A DNA stretch of 64,000 nucleotides from Cytophagaceae bacterium. GTDB taxonomy: Bacteria; Bacteroidota; Bacteroidia; Cytophagales; Cytophagaceae. Location: contig JALONH010000001.1 in the NCBI GenBank assembly GCA_025455005.1, forward strand, positions 248,001 to 312,000, in the 5' to 3' direction. Shown here piece by piece: positions 56,511 to 64,000 of the stretch. Position numbers and translations under genes: made by a program. The first letter of the stretch is position 1. Every line of letters begins with the position of its first letter. The notes below the pieces were generated by a model that made no database searches, was not told the DNA's origin, and saw nothing but the letters and a program-made list of their open reading frames with translations.

Positions 56511-57405
56511 ATATACCCAGCAAAGCCGCACCAATAACACCGGCAGAATCGCCCAATTTATTCCGGACGATAGGAGTCGTTAATCGATCATTAAAAATAT
56601 AGTCTTTTACTTTTTTTACTCCCTGAGTATACAGTTCACTAATATTACTTAAGCCTCCTCCTATTACAATGATATCCGGATCGAGTATCGTTATTAAATT
56701 AGAAATGGATTTTCCGAAATAATTAAAAAATTCTAACATGATCATTTCTGCAATTCCATCACCATTTCTGTATAATCGAACTATTTCAGGCATACTTAGT
56801 TCTTTTCCACTTGCTTCTGCATAACGTCTTTCAACGCCACGACCGCTAATAAAATTTTCGATACAGCCTATTTTACCACAATAACAAACTGGACCGGAAG
56901 AACTGATAATACTATGTCCCCATTCACCGGCTATAGATTGTAAGCCATTTATTAATTTCCCCTCATATACATAGCCACCGCCAATACCTGTTCCTAAAAT
57001 CGTACCAAATACTCTTTTTTTATTTTTACCGGCACCGAAATTGGCTTCTGCTATAGCAAAGCAGTTGGAGTCATTCTGTCTTGCGAATTTACGTTGAATG
57101 AGCTGCTCTAAATCATACACGAAATTTTGCCCATTCATGCATACAATATTGGAATTTTTCATCGCACCGGTTTCTTTTGAAACTGAGCCGGGAGTCCCAA
57201 TACCTAAAGTATGCGATTTATATTGACACACTTGTACCATTTCATTGTACAAGTTATGTATTTTATAAAGTAGAGCTTCATATCCTAAATCTTGTTCTGT
57301 AGGTATTCTTTTTCTAAAAATCTCAGAGCCGTCAGAATCTAATACAATCCCTTCGATTTTTGATCCGCCCAAGTCTATCCCGATTTTTTTTCGCTTTGGT
57401 CGCAT
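56509..57405 (-). CDS. ROK family sugar kinase
   Basis: 298 residues. The ATP-binding phosphate 1 motif IGIDLGGSKIEGIVLD opens the protein. GIGTPGSV and ILGTGIGGGYV are the sugar and phosphate 2 loops. The ROK zinc signature is GEWGH followed by CYCGKIGCIENFISG, and IIVIGGG closes the adenosine loop. Likely glucokinase, fructokinase or mannokinase; specificity is not readable. It lies 62 bases after the GH5 gene on the same strand, so a catabolic pair is suggested. Confidence 0.93.
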   Translation of the reverse strand: MRPKRKKIGIDLGGSKIEGIVLDSDGSEIFRKRIPTEQDLGYEALLYKIHNLYNEMVQVCQYKSHTLGIGTPGSVSKETGAMKNSNIVCMNGQNFVYDLEQLIQRKFARQNDSNCFAIAEANFGAGKNKKRVFGTILGTGIGGGYVYEGKLINGLQSIAGEWGHSIISSSGPVCYCGKIGCIENFISGRGVERRYAEASGKELSMPEIVRLYRNGDGIAEMIMLEFFNYFGKSISNLITILDPDIIVIGGGLSNISELYTQGVKKVKDYIFNDRLTTPIVRNKLGDSAGVIGAALLGI

Positions 57406-57467
57406 AAGAAAAGTTTGGTTTAACTGAGAGTTTAGGATAGTAACATATCTGTTAAGCTACATAAAAA

Positions 57468-58871
57468 TTATGGTTTAATAAATATAGGTGCAGAAAATGC
57501 GGTAAATCCTGATTTTTCTGTATACTTTATACGATAGTATCCAAATGCGCCTGATTTTATTTTATAAAAATACCGGGCATCACCATCCTCATTTAGAGGA
57601 ATGTTCTGAATCCAACGATAGGTTTTACCATCTACACTATATTCTATATCATACTCTTGAACACTCTTTGGCGATTCTGCATTCCATTGTAAAAATATTT
57701 TTTGACCACTGGTACGATAGTTTAATTGCAGGGTAGAAGAGGACAGGATTCGACAAGGAATAAAAGGAAAGATTTCGTCTGTGTGTGTTTCATAAAATGT
57801 TTTACATGCCATTTTAAAATCATCGAATGCACCGATACCATCGTAACCGTTATAGGACCAAAACATATGACCTGCATATTGATTGGTATACGCATGTTGA
57901 ACTTTCTCCTCATTGGTATACAAGGTGTCACGGGTTAAATTACCGGGTTGTTCTCCTATTAAACATGGTTTATCCAATTGCCAATAGGATAGAGGATAAT
58001 TTAAATCGAAAGGATCGGAATGGGAAGCATTCATGTAATCATAATAATGTATTTGATAAAAATCTACATAAGCCGCTGTGTCCGGGTACGAAGCTTGCAG
58101 TGCAGCATCGCTCCAAAAATTTCCTACAGCAGGTGCTACATCCGAGTTGTATTTCAATGCAGCAGACCCTGTAGTGACCATCTTAGAGCTATTTTTATGA
58201 ATAGCAGCAGCAATCATAGCTGTAAATCGTTGCATCTCATATAAGGCTACTGTTTTATCTGTTTTATACGTCCAAATAGTATCCATCGGTCGATCTATAG
58301 CCCATTCCGGCTCATTAATAATTTCCCAAGCCAGTAAATTGCATTGGTTGTCATATCGCTTAACCATTGGAACCAACACTTTATCGATATACGATTGGGT
58401 CTTTGTGGAGTCTTGAATTAAATCGTGGTGGGCTCCTGCATATTTACCGGCCGTAGCTCTTTCATCTTTACACATATCAAACGACCATAAACAAGGCATA
58501 ATCAGTATGCCATGATTTTTAGCTAACAAAAAAATATGATCAAAGTTGCTGTAAAAATCAGCATCTACACCGGTTACATAACCATCTGGAGAAAACTCCG
58601 GAGTTGCTCTGCCATCTGTATGTATCCAAAGTCGAACGCAATTAATTCCATATTGACGACAACGGGAAAATAAACTGTCAAACCAAATAGGATCATAATT
58701 TGACCCCCATAAAGTATGATTTCCAATATCCCCTCCAAAGTTATTCCACGCAACATTTATTCCATTGATGAAAAAGGGTTTACCCTCGTACTGGATTAAA
58801 TGTGTTTGAGCAAAACCGGAATGAACACAGAACGAAAATAGTACCAGTAGTAACCAATGCTTTAAGGACAT
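57468..58871 (-). CDS. Secreted GH5-type glycoside hydrolase
   Basis: 467 residues with a signal ending HSGFAQ. The (beta/alpha)8 domain has GINVAWNNFG, GINCVRLWIHTDG, then the acid/base Glu in WEIINEPEW, HYYDY, and the likely nucleophile Glu in CLIGEQPG. These are GH5 features, with likeness to beta-mannanases and related endoglycanases. About 100 C-terminal residues form an Ig/fibronectin-like module with no YPNP sorting motif, so T9SS anchoring is not evident. It is followed by a ROK kinase gene; together they suggest breakdown of a beta-glycan and phosphorylation of the product. Confidence 0.88.
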   Translation of the reverse strand: MSLKHWLLLVLFSFCVHSGFAQTHLIQYEGKPFFINGINVAWNNFGGDIGNHTLWGSNYDPIWFDSLFSRCRQYGINCVRLWIHTDGRATPEFSPDGYVTGVDADFYSNFDHIFLLAKNHGILIMPCLWSFDMCKDERATAGKYAGAHHDLIQDSTKTQSYIDKVLVPMVKRYDNQCNLLAWEIINEPEWAIDRPMDTIWTYKTDKTVALYEMQRFTAMIAAAIHKNSSKMVTTGSAALKYNSDVAPAVGNFWSDAALQASYPDTAAYVDFYQIHYYDYMNASHSDPFDLNYPLSYWQLDKPCLIGEQPGNLTRDTLYTNEEKVQHAYTNQYAGHMFWSYNGYDGIGAFDDFKMACKTFYETHTDEIFPFIPCRILSSSTLQLNYRTSGQKIFLQWNAESPKSVQEYDIEYSVDGKTYRWIQNIPLNEDGDARYFYKIKSGAFGYYRIKYTEKSGFTAFSAPIFIKP

Positions 58872-58893
58872 GTAAATGTAATGTTTAAGAGTT

Positions 58894-58901
58894 CAAAACT
58901 A
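58894..58901 (-). promoter_or_regulatory. Possible -7 box of the GH5 gene
   Basis: TAGTTTTG on the minus strand fits TAnnTTTG and lies 22 bases before the ATG at 58871. No TTTG at the -33 spacing. Confidence 0.35.
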
Positions 58902-59102
58902 CATTAAAAAAATTGTATTTAAATAAGGTTAAATTAATTTTTTTAAATAATCTTATAATCACTTTAATTTGTACTAAATATGGTAAATATATAATAATAA
59001 TTATAAATATTATTTAAAAGTATTTATAAAATGCAATAATAAATTTAATTAATTCAATATATTAACTTGTTGTTTTTATTTTATGATATGAAAATTATAT
59101 TG

Positions 59103-59110
59103 TAAGTTTG
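59103..59110 (+). promoter_or_regulatory. Possible -7 box of the barrel/lipoprotein operon
   Basis: TAAGTTTG fits TAnnTTTG; the first ATG is 71 bases downstream. A TTG upstream is 30 bases away, too far for a standard -33 element. Confidence 0.35.
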
Positions 59111-59181
59111 ACCCTTATAATTGTATTATTTGTATTTATTCGAATTAGCCTCCCTTGCCGTTGCGTTGATGAAGGGTGACC

Positions 59182-61062
59182 ATGAGTATGAAAAAAAATC
59201 TACCTTTTTATTGGATATACTTCTTGTTTTTGGCAGGAATCATCATTCCATTACCTGCTAATGCAGTTCGACCTGTAGGTGATTTTATAACCTTTAGTGG
59301 TTATGTTCGATTAAATGCAACTTACCGAAATTTAACACAAAATTACACTTCCGGTGGCGCTTACACGCCTAAATCTATTATTTTAAATGGCGTTTATCCG
59401 GACGACCCTTTAGGGAATGGTTTGTATACAGGATATAGGGAGCCCCTCTTTATGCTTCAAATGATAGCGAAGCCTACCCGAAATACTTCGTTTGATATTG
59501 ACTTTTTAATTGACAATCAATTAGCCGGAGAACTCTCTAATCCTAACAGTACATTATATCCAAAACGGATTCAAACGTATCGATTCTTAAATTTTACTTC
59601 TACAATAGAAAATAAATATGGCTTTTTTGAACTGAAAGCAGGGGGAGTGCTTTTCACTAGTATGTCTGTCGCTACGTTATGGAATTATGAATATAGAGAT
59701 GATATGTTTGAACGCTATCCATGGGAATGGCAAACGAATTCGTATAAACGTTACGTAACGTTTTACGAGGATAAAAATATCGCTCGTGATTCTCGTTGGG
59801 GAAGCGCTTCATTGCAAGGATTTTCACTTTCTGGTGTAGGTTTGCCGAAACGATTCCAATTCAAAATCGCCTACGGTAAAACAAATAATGTAGGAGGATT
59901 TCAAAGCTTCTTAAATAATAACAACTCTAATATTTTAGCAATACAAGTACAAAAAAAGATAGCTACCCATCTGATGGGTATGAATTATTACATTTCAAGA
60001 AATGTAATCAACGATAATTCTCTTCTATTAGATTATAGAAATATTGCTCGAGAGTTCATTTTATCTGCCGAAACAAAATGGAACTTTCAAAAATGGTCCG
60101 CTACAGCAGAAATAGGAACCGGTGCGGTAAGTAATCCTGTCGATGGACCTAATCAATGGGACCCACTTGTTATTACAAAATTTTCCTCTGCCAAAGGAAT
60201 GTTTCCTTTTATCGCCAATGCTCAGATGTACTACATTGGCGCTAACGTTGTGAATTTAAATAGTGGGATATTAAATACCTCTAATCGGAATATTCAAGCA
60301 GATTTCACTCAAGTTGATCCACAATATAATATTACAACTTTTGAAGGAGCTGTTACAGAGTTTGGTCAATTAGCAAATAATAGAAAAGGTATCAACCTTT
60401 CTATTGCTAAGGATATCAATGATTTAAAGGTGGTCGTGTCTCTTTCTTCCTCTCAAGAAATAGAACATATTTTTGATACTATAACCTATCAACACCGATT
60501 AAATGGAATCAACCGTTCTCAGTTTTTATTCTATCGTAATGGTGTAGGTCCTTATCAACGTCAAATGAATACCTGGCGCAGGAGCTGGGAAAAAATCGCT
60601 ATTACGGATTCAAACTCTACATCTTTAACATCCTTTAACCTTATAGATGTAGCCTTTAAATACAAGTTTGTATTAGGTAAAAAAGAAGTTATAGTATCGA
60701 ATTATACCAACTATAATTCGGTTCAAGATCAATTGGCTGCATTGGCATACTTTAGTAATAAAGCCTACTTAAGAACATTGTACAATGAATCCATGGTGTT
60801 CTATCCTGCACATCCTAAAGTCGTTTTAGTTGGTTTATTCGGAATTGAACGAAGTGTTGGTAATAGTCTTACTACCTTATCAGAGGAAGGGAAACCGGTG
60901 AACCAAACCGGCTATGGTTATGGTTTTGGTGTGGACTACGATATTAATAAAACAACCGGATTGTATTTCAGACAACGTTGGTATTCTTACCAGGATAAAA
61001 ATTTTGTACTTGACCGATTTAAAGGTTTTGAAACCAACTTGGAGTTAAAAATTTTCTTTTAA
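59182..61062 (+). CDS. Outer-membrane beta-barrel protein 1 of the right-edge locus
   Basis: 626 residues from the ATG at 59182; another ATG six bases later is equally possible, and a GTG upstream is less likely. The signal peptide ends PANA. The mature protein starts with FITFSGYVRLNATYR and then consists of amphipathic strands ending ELKIFF, typical of a porin-like barrel of 16 or more strands. No TonB box, plug domain or SusC signature is visible. It resembles the next gene's product in the GY.R opening and overall layout, so the two are likely paralogues. The family is unknown to me; glycan export or uptake is possible from the neighbouring GH5 gene. Confidence 0.78.
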   Translation: MSMKKNLPFYWIYFLFLAGIIIPLPANAVRPVGDFITFSGYVRLNATYRNLTQNYTSGGAYTPKSIILNGVYPDDPLGNGLYTGYREPLFMLQMIAKPTRNTSFDIDFLIDNQLAGELSNPNSTLYPKRIQTYRFLNFTSTIENKYGFFELKAGGVLFTSMSVATLWNYEYRDDMFERYPWEWQTNSYKRYVTFYEDKNIARDSRWGSASLQGFSLSGVGLPKRFQFKIAYGKTNNVGGFQSFLNNNNSNILAIQVQKKIATHLMGMNYYISRNVINDNSLLLDYRNIAREFILSAETKWNFQKWSATAEIGTGAVSNPVDGPNQWDPLVITKFSSAKGMFPFIANAQMYYIGANVVNLNSGILNTSNRNIQADFTQVDPQYNITTFEGAVTEFGQLANNRKGINLSIAKDINDLKVVVSLSSSQEIEHIFDTITYQHRLNGINRSQFLFYRNGVGPYQRQMNTWRRSWEKIAITDSNSTSLTSFNLIDVAFKYKFVLGKKEVIVSNYTNYNSVQDQLAALAYFSNKAYLRTLYNESMVFYPAHPKVVLVGLFGIERSVGNSLTTLSEEGKPVNQTGYGYGFGVDYDINKTTGLYFRQRWYSYQDKNFVLDRFKGFETNLELKIFF

Positions 61063-62799
61063 ATGCTAAACACAACATACATGTTTACCAAATATATCCT
61101 TCGTTTTGTATTATTCTGTAGTCTAACCTATACTGCTCTTGCACAGTCGCCGGTTTATTTTACTGGTTACGGTAGGGCGTTAATAGATGATAGTAGATTT
61201 TCATCTTCTTCGCCCTTTATAGAAAATGATACTACATCTGCGAAGAAAGCTCTAAGGGGTAATTTCATGTTTGATTTAGGAATTAACGTTAAACCGAATG
61301 ATAATTTTAGGGTGAACACGATACTCAGAGTAAACAATCAGTTTGGTGGATTCTTTAGTACGGGTTCCGATTTACAATTCAGACAGGTTCAAATCGAAGG
61401 AGTGCTAGCTAAAAAAGTATCCTATGGCATTGGTGATTTAGATTTTGGACTAACCAAGTATACTTTGTACAATTCGTTTGATCCAACCTATTCTCCGTTT
61501 GAAGCAGAAGCGATTAAAATCAGAAGAGATATTATGCACTATGAAAATTTTAATACCGAAAATAAATGGCGCTTACAAGGTGTTCGTTTAGGTACGGAAT
61601 TAACGGCTCAAAAATACATTCAATCAGTTCGATTACTAGGTTTTGCTACTCGCATTATTCCATCTAATTTCATGAATACACCGGATAGATTGTTATATGG
61701 TGGGAATATTCAAGTTGTTCAAAGTAAATACCTGACGGTAGGGGGGAATATAGCCGGTATATCGGATATTCAAGGGACCGTTATTGATACTGTTGTATTC
61801 TATCAAAACAACGTAGTTACGGGTGAATATAAATTAAACTACGCTTCTAAAACATACCGGTACCAACTATTTGGAGAATTAGGTCGATCTTTTTATAATT
61901 TTAATAAAGTAGATCAACAAGTACAAGTGAAAACGACTGACGGATTTTTTGAAGCCGGTGCTCAATTGAAGCATCGTTACCATCCCTTTCAATTAATGGC
62001 ATCTTATCGAGTAGTGGGTCCTGAATTTTATAGTCCGGGTGCTCAGACTAGACGGATTTATGATGATGGTACCCCTGGTTTACTTAACGATGGTGTTAAC
62101 GGTGTTGATTCAAGAAATCAAACTATTTACGATCGTATGACTGATCTCAACGTTTACAATCGTTCCATTGCCACTACCCTTATGTACTTTAATCCTATCT
62201 ATAATAATGCTACTCCTTATGGAGCGGCTACACCAAATAGAAAAGGACTCACACTAGATGTAATGTATGGTAATAAAGATTCATTGTTATATGCTTCTGC
62301 CAATGTACAAGTATTAAGTGAGGTATTGGGTGTTGGATTTCCTTCTAAACGTCAATTTATACTCGCTACCGGTGGGATAACAATAAATGTAAACAAGTGG
62401 ATACAACGTGAACGATTATTCGCTTTAAGTACGGGTGTTCGATACGAGCAAACAAAAGGTTCTTCATCTGCTGATATAAATTTAAATTCTCTAATGTTAG
62501 ATGCATCGCTTACGTATGAATGTCTTAGAAATTTTGATGTAATAGGAGGTATAAAGTATTTCACAGCATCCGGTAGTGATATAGTTAGTCTGAGAAATGA
62601 TTTTAATCAAATTGTCGATTATAGTAGATTCAATGCAGATGTTCGTCAGAATATTTGGACAGGTGGTGTTCGATACCGTTTCAGTAAACAAATGTTCTTT
62701 TCTGCAAACGTATTTGTTACATCTAATTCCGATGCCTTGGTTTCTTCAAACGGCTTTACTATACAACAATATTTCTTTAGTTATGTAATGAAATTCTAA
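61063..62799 (+). CDS. Outer-membrane beta-barrel protein 2 of the right-edge locus
   Basis: 578 residues. The ATG directly follows the previous stop; a second one at 61081 (MFTKYILRFVLFC) is also a good signal start. The signal ends TALAQ. The mature part opens VYFTGYGRALIDD, then strands such as FRVNTILRVNNQFGGFF and ends SYVMKF. It looks like a paralogue of the upstream barrel. Contiguous genes and TAATG overlap with the next gene suggest one operon. Function unknown. Confidence 0.78.
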   Translation: MLNTTYMFTKYILRFVLFCSLTYTALAQSPVYFTGYGRALIDDSRFSSSSPFIENDTTSAKKALRGNFMFDLGINVKPNDNFRVNTILRVNNQFGGFFSTGSDLQFRQVQIEGVLAKKVSYGIGDLDFGLTKYTLYNSFDPTYSPFEAEAIKIRRDIMHYENFNTENKWRLQGVRLGTELTAQKYIQSVRLLGFATRIIPSNFMNTPDRLLYGGNIQVVQSKYLTVGGNIAGISDIQGTVIDTVVFYQNNVVTGEYKLNYASKTYRYQLFGELGRSFYNFNKVDQQVQVKTTDGFFEAGAQLKHRYHPFQLMASYRVVGPEFYSPGAQTRRIYDDGTPGLLNDGVNGVDSRNQTIYDRMTDLNVYNRSIATTLMYFNPIYNNATPYGAATPNRKGLTLDVMYGNKDSLLYASANVQVLSEVLGVGFPSKRQFILATGGITINVNKWIQRERLFALSTGVRYEQTKGSSSADINLNSLMLDASLTYECLRNFDVIGGIKYFTASGSDIVSLRNDFNQIVDYSRFNADVRQNIWTGGVRYRFSKQMFFSANVFVTSNSDALVSSNGFTIQQYFFSYVMKF

Positions 62800-63830
62800 T
62801 GAAAGATTCTATGAAAAATATAATGTATTTCTTCTTTGCTGCTCTTATTTTGTTTCTTAATTGTAAACAATATAATCAAGAGTTTATAGGCGCCCCACTT
62901 GGAATAGCTACCGATAATTTTGAAGTAGTAGGCAATTCTTTTCAACCTAGTGCCCCCTCCGTGAATGTATTTAATCAAACCATGTATTTCCAATCGACCT
63001 TCACCGAAAATGTTTCTTGGACCATTAAATTGAAAGGTAGAACTTCTAGCGCTGTTAAAACTATAAAAGGAACTTCTCCTTTCTTAGATATGACAAATGC
63101 AATATGGGATGGCTCAGCTGATTCCCTTAGGTTGTTTTTACAGAATGAAACCATTGATGCAACTCTTACTGTTTTTGGATGGAGTAGTTCTTTGACAACA
63201 TCGTTCACCTTAGCGCAAGGCCGAAACCATGGATTAGTATTGGGAAGATTTGAAAGCATCAATAAATTTAGTTCCATAAGTTTTCAAGATACATATTTTT
63301 GGTTCTCTCAATTCGAAGCAAATGAAATGGTTTTTAATGATACTATTTTTGACGCATTCGCTCCACAAGGCAGACGAGCTTATCGTATTAATGGTAATGA
63401 CGCCAATAATAGTTTTTATATAGGTAAATTAGGATTGAGTCCCGATCCTGCAAATTATTTTGCTGTAGGATCTTCGGTACCTACCGATGTCTATTTTAAC
63501 TTATTTGTAAAAGGAGAAGGGGTAGCATCGAATGGCAAACTAGTTATAGAAACGTTTGAAGACGACAATCAAAACAATATCCAAGACTATACAGGTGCTG
63601 AGGACAAGTATTCGTATGAAATATTAGTGAATTATGATGGTTGGAAATTGCATACCATTCGGTATAGCAATTTTAGTAAAGTATCTTCCGGTGGTAACAA
63701 TAATAAAGAACCACATTTAATAAAGAACATTGGGTATTTCATAGCTCTCAATAGTTTGTCGGGAAGTAAAAATGTTAATGTATTAATTGATTATCCTACT
63801 ATTTCAGTGGGTGGTCCAATGGTCCCTTAA
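62799..63830 (+). CDS. Lipoprotein, possible carbohydrate-binding
   Basis: 343 residues. Its ATG overlaps the preceding stop (TAATG). A signal with lipobox LFLNC gives a Cys-anchored protein. Residues about 40-140 look like an Ig-type domain; the rest (for example NGKLVIETFEDDNQNNIQDYTG and WKLHTIRYSNF) has the look of a jelly-roll or carbohydrate-binding module. I do not recognise the family. It is flanked by barrel genes upstream and another lipoprotein downstream, which fits a surface complex. Confidence 0.75.
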   Translation: MKDSMKNIMYFFFAALILFLNCKQYNQEFIGAPLGIATDNFEVVGNSFQPSAPSVNVFNQTMYFQSTFTENVSWTIKLKGRTSSAVKTIKGTSPFLDMTNAIWDGSADSLRLFLQNETIDATLTVFGWSSSLTTSFTLAQGRNHGLVLGRFESINKFSSISFQDTYFWFSQFEANEMVFNDTIFDAFAPQGRRAYRINGNDANNSFYIGKLGLSPDPANYFAVGSSVPTDVYFNLFVKGEGVASNGKLVIETFEDDNQNNIQDYTGAEDKYSYEILVNYDGWKLHTIRYSNFSKVSSGGNNNKEPHLIKNIGYFIALNSLSGSKNVNVLIDYPTISVGGPMVP

Positions 63831-63835
63831 GGAGT

Positions 63836-64000
63836 ATGAAATATTATTCTGTAGTACTCATCGTTCTTCTTACCGCTTGTCGTTCTGTACAATGGTCAGA
63901 TGTATCTAGCTCTTCCTTTGATTCAATTGCGATCATTTCTGATTCAATACCTACACAACAATCGATACCTGTTCATTCTTATCATGGAGGTATCCTTTAT
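63836..64000 (+). CDS. Lipoprotein, N-terminal part (cut by the window end)
   Basis: The ATG lies five bases after the previous stop, with GGAG just before it as a possible ribosome binding site. The 55 codons seen start MKYYSVVLIVLLTACRS, a lipoprotein signal with lipobox LTAC, followed by a Ser/Asp-rich linker. The rest is outside the window. It continues the operon with the barrels and first lipoprotein. Confidence 0.7.
   Translation, partial: MKYYSVVLIVLLTACRSVQWSDVSSSSFDSIAIISDSIPTQQSIPVHSYHGGILY

Larger units (their letters stand above)
58872..59181. other. AT-rich divergent promoter region
   Basis: 310 bases, about 85% A+T, between the GH5 gene and the barrel gene. It contains the two -7-like boxes annotated separately. 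No gene or repeat of note. Confidence 0.6.

Noticed and set aside
59182-63830. SusC/SusD-type polysaccharide utilisation locus
   Set aside because: Barrels lack a plug domain, TonB box and the size of SusC; the lipoprotein has no SusD features.

Overview
The window reads as chromosomal DNA of a member of the Bacteroidota. It is AT-rich. Several secreted proteins end in type IX secretion system (T9SS) sorting domains, and the sortase PorU and outer-membrane shuttle PorV are both encoded. Recognisable promoter boxes fit the Bacteroidota TAnnTTTG type, and Shine-Dalgarno sequences are mostly absent. I cannot place it below phylum with confidence; the absence of SusC/SusD pairs and the T9SS content fit Cytophagia, Chitinophagia or Saprospiria. 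Most of the window is core genome. I see no rRNA, tRNA, CRISPR array, insertion sequence, integrase or phage gene.

Layout. 1-2105: end of a cation diffusion facilitator and a glycine-rich T9SS cargo protein, both on the minus strand. 2224-7463: a tightly packed plus-strand unit of lipoprotein, outer-membrane barrel, radical SAM/SPASM protein and SAM methyltransferase. A previously uncalled 56-codon FeoB-associated protein lies opposite its end. 7730-13613: a giant mosaic surface protein whose last 80 or so codons are out of frame. 13834-18664: SuhB-like phosphatase, Lnt, a MEKHLA protein, a thioredoxin-like protein, a THUMP-type RNA methyltransferase and a DUF983 protein. 19075-24807: pheS and a cytochrome c maturation operon (ccmB, ccmC, ccmD-like, ccmE, ccmF). 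24810-32617: a minus-strand run from MBL hydrolase through pssA, porU and porV to an M16-like protein. 32740-38060: FAD oxidoreductase, a pseudo-peptidase/TolB-propeller/barrel fusion and a serine hydrolase. 38052-40774: TolC-like protein and proS. 40922-44613: low-complexity lipoprotein, OmpP1/FadL-like barrel and a TlpA thioredoxin with two tandem sorting-domain-like modules. 44614-48757: aroK, an ABC permease, DUF1599, folP, cdaA and a small conserved protein. 49250-56449: a 2016-residue beta-helix adhesin with a type B sorting domain, then a small type A cargo. 56509-64000: ROK kinase and GH5 glycoside hydrolase, divergent from two related outer-membrane barrels and two lipoproteins, the last cut by the window end.

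The dominant theme is the cell envelope. Lnt finishes lipoprotein acylation, PssA makes phospholipid, PorU/PorV process and anchor T9SS cargo, and at least four encoded proteins look like such cargo. The Ccm proteins and TlpA-like thioredoxin handle periplasmic heme and thiol chemistry. Least explained are the giant repeat protein at 7730-13613, the four-gene unit at 2224-7463, the tandem-CTD thioredoxin at 43720-44613, and the barrel/lipoprotein locus at the right edge next to a GH5 enzyme and a sugar kinase. None is proved to be a new system by sequence reading alone.
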